Shown here piece by piece: positions 47,145 to 58,021 of a stretch of DNA of 64,000 nucleotides. The stretch is taken from contig NW_022985438.1 in the NCBI RefSeq assembly GCF_010093595.1, positions 485,241-549,240 of the forward strand, in the 5' to 3' direction. Numbering within the stretch: the first letter of the stretch is position 1; the number at the start of each line of letters is the position of its first letter. Source of the stretch: Mytilinidion resinicola. Taxonomy: Eukaryota; Ascomycota; Dothideomycetes; Mytilinidiales; Mytilinidiaceae. The notes below the pieces were generated by a model. That model saw only the letters and a program-made list of their open reading frames with translations. It was not told where the DNA came from and ran no database searches. A program made the translations under genes and the position numbers.

Positions 47145-49046
47145 CTACCAAATCACTCGTCCATGCCGCAGACGCTTGACCCCCACCGCTGGCGAATCCT
47201 CCACTTGACCCTCCTGCTGGCCATCATCATGTCCGCGCTTCCGGCTAGCGAGAGAACCGCTAAAGGTGGCGGGCGGCGACGTGGAGCGACGCTTGGCAGG
47301 ATGCTCTGGTGGTGCGAGAGGGTTCTCCCAGCTTCCCTCTTCGCGCGCGTGCTTCACGCCGCGCTTCGTCTTATCCGCCTCATCTGGGACGTAGGCTAGC
47401 TTCTTCATGTGATGCTTCGCGAGGGGTGCTTGGAGCGACTCGGGAGTCTCGACGCACGAGCGCTTGCCTAGCACCAAGGGTGGCGGAATGATGTTGCGGA
47501 ATCGCGGTGGTGGGCGGGCCTGGGCAGAGCGATGCGCGGAGGATGAGGTGGGAGAGGCGCCCTCAGTTGGATTGGCATTGGGGGTCTTGCGGGTTGATAG
47601 GCCGGTATAGTAGGACGAGCCATTCTGCGCGGTGAAGAATCGGCCACCAGAGGGTGTGGTCGTCGTCGCGTTCGAAATATTGGCCGCCTTTGGTGTATCT
47701 TCCGGCTTGCGAGCCTGGGCAGAAGAAGAGAATGATCGCTTGAGCTCAAGAATGGCTTCATGAGGCATAAGGGCGACTTTCTCGTAGATGTCGCGAGTCT
47801 TATCACCAGGCGCGAACATGCCGCCACGTGGAATCTTTGTCTCTTCCGCCGGGAGAGTATGTCGACCACGAGCAAATACCTTCTCCAGCTCCGCTCGGCA
47901 GGCATATTTCGCCTCCAAGATTGCGCTGATGTGGTTGGTGACCGTGAAGTTCCACAGCGTGGCATCATCGGTCTTCTCGGCACTGGCCTCTGCCCGTCTG
48001 GTACCCTCTGTCAGGTAGTACTCCAAGTAGGCCGCATGCGCTATGCAGCATTCCAGGCAAACAAAGGCGGTGTTGCGAGATGTGCCGCGGCAATTAGTCG
48101 CGCAAAACTGATTCTTCTCAGTGCGGACGATGTGCTTGCATTCCAGAATATGACGACGTCCCGAGCAACGTTCGCGCTGCTTAGGGGGGGAGTGAATAGT
48201 ATCGTTCGTGGCCACGCTTGGTGTCGACACTGGAGAAGTAGGGAGTCTGGAGCGAGGAAGGCTCGCGGAACCAAAGATTGGGTTGGAAGCTTGCGAGCTA
48301 AAGCTGTCGTTTTTGGTGCTCGAAGCACCACCAGATGTATGCGTGTCTTTGGTCTGCGAGAAATTCGAGGCAGTCAAGTCCGGGCAAGGAATGCTCGGAG
48401 CGCCGAAGACAATGCCTGAGCTTGAGCTCTGGGCGTTGTGAGAGTGTGTTGTGATGTTTGAGGTTGTGTGGGGCTGGAAGGTCGAACGTGTTGTTGTTTT
48501 GGGGAACAGATGGCTTGGAAGGCCAAAGGCGGGATGGCCAACTTTCGCACCCGAACTTCCTTTGTTGTTGTTGTTGTTGTTGTTGTCGTTGTTGTTGCTA
48601 CCGCTGGAGGCGGCTCCGCTGGAGGTGCTTCCAGTCCGAGTGCGTCCGCTCTGGGTGCTGTGAGAGCTGGGTGCGGTGTTGACGGAGACTGCAGACGAAG
48701 GGGTTGTTCGACGGATCTTGCACGGTCTCATCGCAGCAAGTGCCTCTTCATATGCAGCGATGGTTTCGGCAACCACGGCGGAGAAGGACTTCGAGTCCCT
48801 CGGTGGTTGAGTAGGGGAGTACGCTGCCCCCTTGCGAGATATCGGCGTGAGCCTCGCTCGCTGGGCTGTCGTCGGTTGCGGGATACGGCCGTGGGCGTCA
48901 GCGCCGTCGTATTCCTCGTCGTCGCGCAAGTGCTTGCCGAGCAGAGTGTGGACGGCCATGCGTGTTGTGGGGGAGGGAGTGAGCAGTCCTAAGACGAAGT
49001 TGGAGACCTTGGACAAGGCGGTCCAGGGAGAGTACCCAAAAACCAT
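47145..49046 (-). CDS. Low-complexity protein with Asn tract and Cys cluster, function unknown
   Basis: Single frame of 633 aa. The N-terminus (MVFGYSPWTALSKVSNFVLG) looks conserved and slightly hydrophobic. A Ser/Thr-rich stretch leads to an almost pure asparagine run at residues 151-161, encoded by an AAC/AAT microsatellite (about 48563-48600). Four FG dipeptides occur, for example AFG and VFG at about 174 and 214. A Cys/His cluster at about residues 294-334 (CSGRRH, LECKH, FCATNC, CLECC) could be a zinc-binding module, followed by a helical region. The C-terminus is basic and ends RLRHGRVIW. It may be nuclear, but I do not recognise the family. Confidence 0.7.
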   Translation of the reverse strand: MVFGYSPWTALSKVSNFVLGLLTPSPTTRMAVHTLLGKHLRDDEEYDGADAHGRIPQPTTAQRARLTPISRKGAAYSPTQPPRDSKSFSAVVAETIAAYEEALAAMRPCKIRRTTPSSAVSVNTAPSSHSTQSGRTRTGSTSSGAASSGSNNNDNNNNNNNKGSSGAKVGHPAFGLPSHLFPKTTTRSTFQPHTTSNITTHSHNAQSSSSGIVFGAPSIPCPDLTASNFSQTKDTHTSGGASSTKNDSFSSQASNPIFGSASLPRSRLPTSPVSTPSVATNDTIHSPPKQRERCSGRRHILECKHIVRTEKNQFCATNCRGTSRNTAFVCLECCIAHAAYLEYYLTEGTRRAEASAEKTDDATLWNFTVTNHISAILEAKYACRAELEKVFARGRHTLPAEETKIPRGGMFAPGDKTRDIYEKVALMPHEAILELKRSFSSSAQARKPEDTPKAANISNATTTTPSGGRFFTAQNGSSYYTGLSTRKTPNANPTEGASPTSSSAHRSAQARPPPRFRNIIPPPLVLGKRSCVETPESLQAPLAKHHMKKLAYVPDEADKTKRGVKHAREEGSWENPLAPPEHPAKRRSTSPPATFSGSLASRKRGHDDGQQEGQVEDSPAVGVKRLRHGRVIW

Positions 49047-50350
49047 TGTGGTGATGTTGACAAGAGGTTGTCGGGTGGGTGTGAAAAGGTTTGGTTGTAG
49101 GTGTTAGGAAGTCGAGGAAAGGCCAGGTTCTTGTGGAAGCTGAGCCTTGGCGGCCGGGCGAAATGAAAATCCTAGTGCGGCTGTGTCGTCATTCAGCGAC
49201 ATGGCGGGTGGTGAATGACTATCGGTGCGGACTTCTTTTATCATAGGTGGTGAATTGCTGCTCAGCAGAACTGAAAGACGCTAGGTTGGGGGTCTACACA
49301 ACGCAGCTTGATACGAAGATATATACAATATTAAGACGAGAAGAAGTGGGTGAAGGGAATGATATAGAGATATATGTGATTGAGTACAGAGTTACCCTAC
49401 GTTAAATTAAGATGATTTGATGCTATAGACGTGGAGGCCTCTCGAATAGACCGTCAAGCTGTGCTTTCCTAGCTTCAAACTTACTGGAAAACGCAACCAG
49501 CGCTTCGGATGGCTTTGTGCTAGGAAGCCTCCCTGCAACATACTGCGAAACGCTTCCTTAAGAAAAACGAATAGAACTTGTAGCAGTATCAGATTTGAAT
49601 GTACGACACTTCCGTTCTTTAAATGACCACCACTGGGTCGTCCTCGAAGTTTCCATCTTGAGCGAACAACTCCGGTTCGACCACGTCAGCTAGAGTCTAA
49701 ACTCCCATCTGTGAGCGAGTTGGGCATGTCCATCAGTACAAATGGCACAACTGATGGATTAAACAGATGTCGTCTGATGATGGCGATGATGAGAGATGAA
49801 AAGCGGATGAGCTGAGGTTGAAACGGAACCAAAAGCTTTAGCGAGGTCACGTGAAGCGTCAATCTCATACATATCACCCAAACATTCAACACTTTAATTT
49901 AGATACGTGGCAAAAGCGCGCTGGGGAAGCTAATGATCTTCTGGGGACTCCTGGGGGTGTAGAGAGTTTGCGAATTACGATGTAAAGTTCCGTTCAAGGT
50001 AAATCAGGCCGGCGACATACAGCCATGCCTCCGTTACTCTTATTCAAGCACTGTTCGGATTGCATTTATCGCATGAGCGAATTACCAAGATGAATAGTGC
50101 TTTGATGTGCTCCTGGGAGGATAGAAGGCCTGGAAAGCAGTATGTCACGCCCCGCACCTCTAAATCAAGCCATCAAACCCACAACCACGCCTCCACCACC
50201 CTTCCTCGTGCGCTTTTCAAATCACACGCCCAATGCCAGCCCACTGAATCCTCACACACACCTCTGTAGTCCCCCGAACCATATCTCATCAACAACAACG
50301 CCATCTAACATCCTCAACGCGGTGAATCCACTACTCATAAACCCCTCCCC
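49047..50350. other. Intergenic, no gene seen
   Basis: 1.3 kb of promoter and 3' flank. A short minus-strand frame at 49686-49892 has no support. Frames on the plus strand from 50060 are antisense to the end of apc4. Confidence 0.5.
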
Positions 50351-53300
50351 CTACCCCATCATATCAACATCACTCGCACTCTCACTATCCTCCACATCCT
50401 CTGTTCCTCCATCCCCTTCCCTCTTCTTATTCTCGTCTTCCCTGTATCCTAAATCTAGCACTCTCACCCTCCGCCTCGCTTTCTCCAACACAGCCACTAC
50501 CCTCCTATCTTTGCGCCCATTCACGACTATCTCCTCAGGCTCAAAGCCATCGTTCGCGAAGATGTGCTTGATATACGGCTTCAGCCGCGCGGGGTCGGAG
50601 AGGTCGAGTGCGGGGACGTTGGGTTGAGATTGATCAGGGGCGGCGGGAAAGAAGGTAGGAGATGAAAGAGGGTGGTAGGGTAGTGGTGGTAGAGGTTGCA
50701 AGGAAGTGGACGGGGAAGGGATGAGGGGGAGGTTGGGGTTGTAGGGGATTGAGAGGAGATAGGATGAGTCTGCTAGCGTTATTAGCTTACGCAAGATTTA
50801 TGGTATGACAGAGGCGTTGGGATTTGCAAGCGAAAGGGAGTGGGAAACATGCCCTCTACATGCACAAGTGCAATCAGCTCGGCGTCGTCCGCAAACTTGA
50901 CGTCAAGGACTGTGCCAGAGCCGAATTGCAATGTGGTGGTGTCGCACGATCGAACGGAATTAGGAGATTCGTCGAAGACGTCGGCGTGAGTGATGCGGTG
51001 GAGGCGGACTGGAAATTTCAGCATCTATGCACAGGCATCTAAGGTTGTAATAGTAGACTTACTCTCATTCGTGTTAGTCTTCGGTAGTACAGCGGCGTAG
51101 GTGGTGATATCGTTTGAGCCATCGAAGTCCTACTCTAGTCAGCATGCGTTGTGATCAGGATCGCCCACAGAAAGAATAATAAAGCTCACCTCAAACACCA
51201 TCCTCAAGTCCGCCCCCCTACTCTCCCCCTCCTCAAGCACTACACCAGTACCCAGCCCCGTGCTCTCCGCCTGCCACTTTCCAATCATCTCAAACAGTCT
51301 TCCACACACCTTCTTCAACCGCTCGTTCGCAAGCTCCAACGAGAGCGCTTCCTCTTTATACACCTTGCCCTCCTTCGCAGCCTGCACTGCCTTCCGCGTA
51401 TCGTCGTACCCTATCTCCGATGCCGTTGTCGGAGGCGAAGCCAGGGCAGCGAGTTCCGTTCCTGGCCGCAAATAGGGTGCAACATCGCTTTGCCGCAGTG
51501 GTCCTTGCAGATACTCTAGCAACAAGCTGTAGTCGATGTCGGGATCTCGCTCGCCATCTGATTCTTCGCGACTACCCTCCGCACCTCTGACGTCGATCTC
51601 CCATCGTAGCCAGCGGGAAAACGCGGCAAACTGCCGCTTCTCGTCGCCAGTGGCAATAAGAACCGAATGTGCGAGGAAACGAACGGAGCGGATGGAGTCA
51701 AGGATGGCGCCGAACACAGGGAGAGGAATGGAGAAAAGGCGCGAGAAAGACTCGTCATGGTAGCGAGCGAGGCCGCGGAGTGTGCTGGTGACTATGCTGC
51801 AGCGGTCGAGTGCGGGGAGGAGTGAGGTGTGTATGAGATCTAGGAGCTTTGTGAGGCCAGTGATGGCGGCGTGATCCCAGCGTTTGTGGCCCTGCAGATG
51901 TATTTTAGGCTTACATCGTTGATATTCCAAGGATCGTTGGGGGAAAACAAAAGATGTAATAGAAAACAAGCCGCAAATGGAAGTATGAAATGTACTCACA
52001 CTCTCCGCTAATTCCTCCACCAACCACTCCTTCAGCGTAGCCGGACAGCTTCCCGTAACTGCTAGATGATAGAGCGCCTGCTCCAAAGTACCCTCTCCTT
52101 TCTCCTCCAGCGTTTCACTGATATTGCGCATAAACCGCGCCGGCAGATCTTGCGCATGAGTCCAGAAAGCACGCATACGCTGGAGGCATTGAGCCACATA
52201 CTGCAGCAAATTCTGCAATTGAGTAGTCTTAGATGCAATGAGATGCAAGTAGATTCCCGCAGAAGAGATGAAGCGGAGAGTAAGAGGGACGAGGACAAGG
52301 CGAGTGTCAGACTCAATACTTGAACGAGAGCTGGTGGTATTTCGGGAAGTGATCTCTATTAGGAGGCCGTGACTGCAGCTGTAAGGATGGCTGGCGTGCA
52401 CCAGAGGCCTTGTTTTCTCAACCTGCCACGCAGCCGGCAGGCCAACGCTCACAGTGCTCAAAGAATCGTAGATAGTCGGACTGATGGTTCCATCATCCAT
52501 GCATCTGACGAGTACGTCCACAGCGTTATGATCCTTCAGATGATGAGAGTGGAAGATGCCATCGATTTGAGCCTGTGAGCTGAATGCGCCGGTATCTCCA
52601 GCAGCAGGTCGAGCGAAGGGATTCGCAGGTGGTACAGGGATGACAGGAAGTTTTGGGAGCAGAGACTCTACATCCATCATGGCGAGCTGATCCGGTAAGT
52701 CCGGACTGATATCAAGATTGCTGAGGTCGGGCTGGCGCTGGAGGAAATCGTCGAGCGTCGTATCGTCGCGGAACGAATCCCAATCTTCCGTCGTGAGCAG
52801 CCCTTTTCCATCTCCATTAGACGAAATATTGATTGAGAGCGGACCGTCTTCGGAACGCTGTTTTGACGCCTTGGTAGAGATGCCTGTTCTGGCTTTGACC
52901 GCATCCACATCGATGAAGTTGACGCCCCAGCCCAAGCATGCAACTTTTGCCTGACTCTTCCCAGCCTTCTCTTGAGAACCATGAACAGTAGTCGAATCCT
53001 TCAGCAAGAATTTTCCCGTTTCTGCAGAGATCACATCGACGGTCCCATCGCTCCAGGCGACTGCAATGGCTTGGCCTATGTCGGGATTAGCACGTGACTT
53101 TATTTTGAGAGAAGCAGAATGAACGAAGGATTGGCAATCCAAAGGCAGAGGAATGGGGAAAGACAAACCATTAAACTTCCAGCACACCCGTTCAACTTCT
53201 GCCATTCCTTTCCTCTTCACCCCAAACGCCCTCTGCCCGCTGATTCTCCACACGTCCACCTCCTCCTCTTCAGATACCGTCGCGACAAGGTCCATTGTCG

Positions 53301-53388
53301 GGCAGTACGTCAGCAGATGCGGTTTCACGGGGTGTAGAAGCGTCTTCTCTGCGTGCAGCAGCAGGATTGGGGGCTGCGGGCTCTCCAT
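50351..53388 (-). CDS. apc4: Anaphase-promoting complex subunit 4
   Basis: Five exons on the minus strand: 53388-52000, 51891-51190, 51134-51063, 51024-50853 and 50769-50351, giving 917 aa. The N-terminal Apc4 WD40 module starts just after the Met (LLLHAEKTLLHPVKPHLLTY, then MDLVATVSEEEEVDVWRI). The helical Apc4 domain is clear from KEWLVEELAESGHKRWDHA to LLEYLQGPLRQSDV. The first intron (108 nt) is stop-free and in frame, so reading through it would add 36 wrong residues. The third intron would be only 38 nt. The last intron appears to be GC-AG (donor GCATGT, 83 nt, branch GCTAATAAC); it restores VEDSSYLLSIPY. The acidic tail may be regulatory. Apc4 is a scaffold of the APC/C ubiquitin ligase in mitosis. 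Confidence 0.9.
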
Positions 53389-54462
53389 TATGGGCTTGTA
53401 TTTGGGTCTTTGGTGAGTGGAAGATGCAGAGTACAAAAACACGCGTGTGCAGAATTGGATTTATGTTTGGGTTATCGTCATCGTTCTTCAACCGATCTCA
53501 TCTGATATAGTGAGCGTCCAAGAGATTGATTCAATTATCCGCGCATTGGGAGTTACGCAGAGTTTGTTATTGGTTGGTGGTTGGGTCTAGAGATGAAGTC
53601 GCGTCGCGTTCGCTTGTTATATTTTCGGGTGAACGCTAGACGAATCGGGAATCGACATAAATGATACCAACGTCCCTTGATCTACAGTGCCTCACCAGCA
53701 TGAGCATGATCTCGTATACTGCACGTGGCGTTTCAACAAACCTCAGATATCTGTGATGCTATCCAATTTGATCTTAGATCGTCACGAGGATATTCGCAAA
53801 CACCGTGGAAATTCTTGAAGGCACCCCCGTCTAAGGTGGTCCGGCGAGTTGGCCGATTGTCATAAAACAAAGACTATTTTCTCGTTACGATTCTCTGAAA
53901 CTTGGTTGAAGTACCGCATACAATATCATGCAGGACTACAGTGAGCCAGACCGAAGCGATTTCAATGGTATAAAAGATGCGATTCAAACGCTCCACGCAT
54001 CGGCGTGGTGATGCCCTTCCCCACAGAGAAGCTATGCCGCGTGCTCTATAATAAGTTATACAAATGCCCTTCTTCCCAATCAATTCGCATCTCATCCAGT
54101 CCATTTCAGTTCAGCTCAATCCCCATCCTTAACCCAAGGACGCCATCATTCATGCCGTATTCAAATAATCAGAACAGTTCCCGAAACCCATAACAATGAC
54201 GCCAGTGATCGGGCAAGTAGGGACTTCAAACCCGATCCAACCCAAATAGAACGCCGGCTCTTGCGAGTTTGCTTGATCCTCCATGATATGTCTCTTTCTA
54301 ACGATGAAAACGCCAGCCACACCGCCACAGCCAGCGCGCGCGGTTTTACGTTAGGAGAAGGGGCGGAGGGAGCCTTTCCAGAATCTTATGTACAAGGATC
54401 GACAAGCCTAGGTTCAGAATGCAGGCAGGCCAACAAGAAAGCAGAACTTGCGGTGTGCGGAA
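53389..54462. other. Intergenic, no gene seen
   Basis: Promoter side of apc4 and 3' side of the NIPA gene, with no recognisable features. Confidence 0.5.
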
Positions 54463-56145
54463 TCACCGTTCAGAGCCCTTCATTCCACCCCGGAGACTCT
54501 GCTTCTTGACGTGCACGCTTCCACTAGCATTGCCGTTGGCACCAGGTAACACTTCGTCGAAGCTTGTGCGTTTGCCGCCGGCCTCGCCTTCATCTGAGTC
54601 TTCGACCAGCTCGCCGAGGCCGAAGCTCTGATTTTCGACGTCGTAACTGCGCACTAGGCCTTCTCGTTCGCTGAAACTGTTTCTCGCGCTACCACCGCCG
54701 AGGTATGGGCTTCGGAAGCCGTTTTCAATGCTGCTCCTCCTCGCTTGCATGCTTCGCCGTGTGTAGACGCCTGAGATGCCATCTGCGGGTGGAGCGTCGG
54801 TCAAGCGGTTTCCAAGGTGTTTGTTGCCGTCTGGGTCTTCGCGGGAGAGATTGAGTAGGTATACGCCGGAGAAGATGATCAAGAAGCCGCAAAGGAGGGA
54901 GAGGGTATTGACAGCTGAGGTAGTGTTGAAGCCGCGGAAGAGGATGAAGGACGCGACCAATGTGCATGTCGTAAAAGTCACGTAGTAGAGAGGGTTGACA
55001 CTGGTACAAATTAGCGGTTGATCCCAAAAGAAGTAGATTGGCCGAGAATACGTACATATTTGTCGAAAATTGGCTCAGTGCCTTGTTGAAGTAATTCATT
55101 TGCGTAAGAATGCAAACGATCACGACAATGACGAAAACGTAGGTTGAAGGATGTGTGAATTGGTTGTTGCCCGCGAAAGTCATCTTCAATGCAATGCCGA
55201 ACGCTTTGATGGCCATGATAGAGACGGATCCGACAGTTGAACAGATGGAGAGGTAGATGAGGGGGTTTTTGCGGCCGTACTTGGGGGAGATTTTATATAT
55301 CATGACGATGGCGAAGATCGCAGTAATGAGGCAGTAAATCAAGAACCCTGGAATGGAGCATGTCAGCGGCTGTCCGTGTAGCGTGTTTGCAGATAACGTA
55401 CCTGGTTGAATTGCAAAGTTCAGGATTTCGTCGATGGATTCAACAGGTTGATCTGGCGGCGCATGGAGCACAATAATGACAGATCCTATTAAACATATGG
55501 CGCATCCAATCTTTCCGAGCAGTCCCAACTTTTCGTTGAGAAAGTACGAGCCTAGAACAGAGCTGCTCGGTAGTCAGCAGCTGTGCAGGGTGGCGCGGAC
55601 AGTTTCAACATACCCTATAAGCACGCTGAGTGCACCCAGTGGGGTCACCAGTATAGCCGGCGCAAAGGCGTATGCTGCAAAGTTGAAGATTTCTCCGAGC
55701 ACCACTGTTGCCGTTAGTCGGTATTCGTAGGATCGTTGATGTGGAAGCGCGTACTTGTTACGATGCCTGCCCACCACGTAGGGCTTCGTAGGTATGAGTA
55801 GCCATCGCCTTCGAATCCATGTTTGTCTGCGGCCTCGTTCAATCCCTAAATTCAACGCGCAATCAGTATCGCATTCGCGGGTAGGCACGTGAAGGCTTGG
55901 AGGGGTGACTTGGGACGCGCTGGGGTGTAGGCGACGAACCTTTTTGGTGATGACGAAACTTGTGCCTAGCAAACAATTCATTAGAATCCTGCATATGTCC
56001 AGGAAGCGCAGTGCAAACTCACCGATTGCCAAAGACGACGTTACCGCCAGGGCCAAACCGACATATCTGTCCGCATGTTAGCCATCGGTCGCCATGGTGG
56101 TGGGCCGAAGTCCGGCATCAGAGCAACGCACTTATCCTCCAGCAT
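54463..56145 (-). CDS. NIPA-type magnesium transporter
   Basis: Eight exons on the minus strand, all with GT-AG introns and matching phases: 56145-56132, 56066-56023, 55965-55940, 55845-55755, 55704-55614, 55562-55402, 55347-55056 and 55000-54463. The product is 418 aa. Family landmarks are YVGLALAVTSSLAIGTSFVI, GYSYLRSPTWWAG, MVLGEIFNFAAYAFAPAI, VTPLGALSVLIG and NEKLGLLGKIGCAICLIGS, giving about nine membrane helices. A cytosolic Ser-rich tail of about 120 residues follows. The NIPA family (DUF803) carries Mg2+ and is related to the drug/metabolite transporter fold. The first exon is only 14 nt. Confidence 0.93.
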
Positions 56146-58021
56146 CGTGTCCGCAAAGAGTCTCCAGAGACTCTATCTCGGCCCCCGTTCAGTAATACGC
56201 AGCCGTGATAAGCGGGTGGTCGTGGTCTCGCCGTGGCAAAGCGCGAAGCCTCGAAAGCTGAGTCGTGGTTCTATCGATAGGGCCGAGCTGGAGAGGCCAG
56301 ATGGCACAGCCGAGCGCGGCGTCAAGTATGGTGGTGCAGGTGGCCAGCAGACGTTTCCTGAGGCAGGCGGGTCGAGGGGCAGTCGCGATGGATGCGAGAC
56401 GGGGAAGGGAGAGGCCGTTCGCGTTTCACCAAACGCTTGAGAGTGGACGTGGTGGTTTGACAGGCGGACAGCGAGCGAGTGGGCCGCGGTCGGCGAACGA
56501 GTGACGGGAGGCAGCGCGCGGGGGACAGGTTGAGTATGAGGCTTCGGCGGGTGTGAAGATGGCGGGCAGAGTCGTTAAAGGAGGCGCATCTCAGTCAGCG
56601 GTTTTCAATGCCGGCGCGTCAGGGCGGTTGTTGGCGCTCCAGCTGGGCTCCAGGTTGCAGCTGGAGAGGTCGACGCGGGAGCAGGGGGTGGGCCATTCTG
56701 GCGTCTCTGCCCGCCGTTTCGCACTCCACTCAGCGCCAGGGCTACGCAAGCCAGGAACATCCGTCACATGTTGCATCTCCTGCATCGCGCCGATCGACAT
56801 GAAACACTTGCGCCGCGGAGGCATTCGCTGCGATGTGCGATGGACAGTGCTGGGATTGACTTGTCTGTCTATCACGGTTTGGCACCAAGCAAAATCTCCG
56901 CATCTGAGGCTATAAATACACGTTAGTAACAGGCCCATATTTGTGTTGGAGGCCGCGCCTCCTGGGGCGCCCTAGGCATTTCTGGCTAGGTGGAAATCGA
57001 GCACGAGCATCACGAGCATCACGAGATTGAAACACCATGGGCAGGGAGCGATTTGGCCAGTTTTCGTAATGTCACGTCTGCAAATAGTTCGAGAACCCCT
57101 CTAGAAGGCGAAGGCGCAGTACGAACTGTCAAGCATGGGGCACAAATGGTGAGCAGCAAATCGCATTGAAATTTTGTACAGCAGTCCCCATGTAAAAGTA
57201 CCGGTCAAGCATCAGTACCGACGGTGCCGGCAGCCCTATGAACGGACTGACCGGTGCCTGACCAACGCCAGGATATCACCTGTCCCATGCCGCGCCTCCC
57301 GAGCTTAGTCGATTAGACCAAGCCCTATGCCGCCACCACTCTCAGAAGACAGCGGAAGCTTTCGTTGGGCCAAATTCCCAGGAACCAGATCCAGATCCCA
57401 GAACATTTTCAACCCAGCCTGCCATTCGCCAACCACCGAGAAAAGAAAACGCCCAAAAAGCCCAAAATCAAAGGAAGAATCCACCGTGAAAGACCATAAA
57501 AAGGTAAAGTCGCTCACCTTTTGAGAACCATATCGGTCTCCTCTGGAATCCATCCAACTTTTCTATTAATCCCTGAGCTGTGACGTGTGTCAGTATTGAA
57601 GCCTTCAAATTGAATTATGCTGGACGGCGCCAGAATCCAGAGTCGCCAGAAGCCAGAAGGTCCCAGGAGCCAGTGTCGCCGAAAGCCAGGAGCCAGAAGT
57701 CGTCAGTCGCCGTGTAGCCATTCGCCGGTTGCCAGTCGCCCGTCGCCATTCGCCAGGATCCAGATGTGGGGTTTAGATACGTACCAACAATTCAGGAGCA
57801 ATGTCCATATCGAACTCTGGGATAGAGCCTAGCCGGTCAGCCATCCGGTCAGCCATCCGGCCAGCCATCCGGCCGTGAAACCTATCAGTTAGTTGTACAA
57901 AGTTGAAAATCGAGGCATCGCTGCTTGCAATCGAACTAAAGGGCCATTGCCCAGGACGACAACGTGCCAAGACATGTTCTGTCGAGTGAAGTATGCGTCG
58001 TGATCGCATCTGATAGCAAAC
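56146..58021. other. Long intergenic region, no gene seen
   Basis: About 1.9 kb. Overlapping frames near 56265-56940 on both strands show no family signature and look like GC-driven chance frames. Repeated GCCAGAAGCCAG-like and CGCCATTCGCC-like words occur at 57640-57760. Confidence 0.5.
57833..57874. repeat. 12-bp tandem repeat (CCGGTCAGCCAT), 3.5 copies
   Basis: CCGGTCAGCCAT occurs at 57833 and 57845, then CCGGCCAGCCAT at 57857 and a partial copy. It lies downstream of the DUF2420-like gene. Confidence 0.85.

Noticed and set aside
50142..50627. 161-residue plus-strand Ser/Pro-rich frame
   Set aside because: It is antisense to the apc4 C-terminal exon.
50770..50790. A 21-nt GTAAGC...CAG intron in apc4
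   Set aside because: It is too short to splice and leaves the wrong frame; the GC-AG intron explains the data better.
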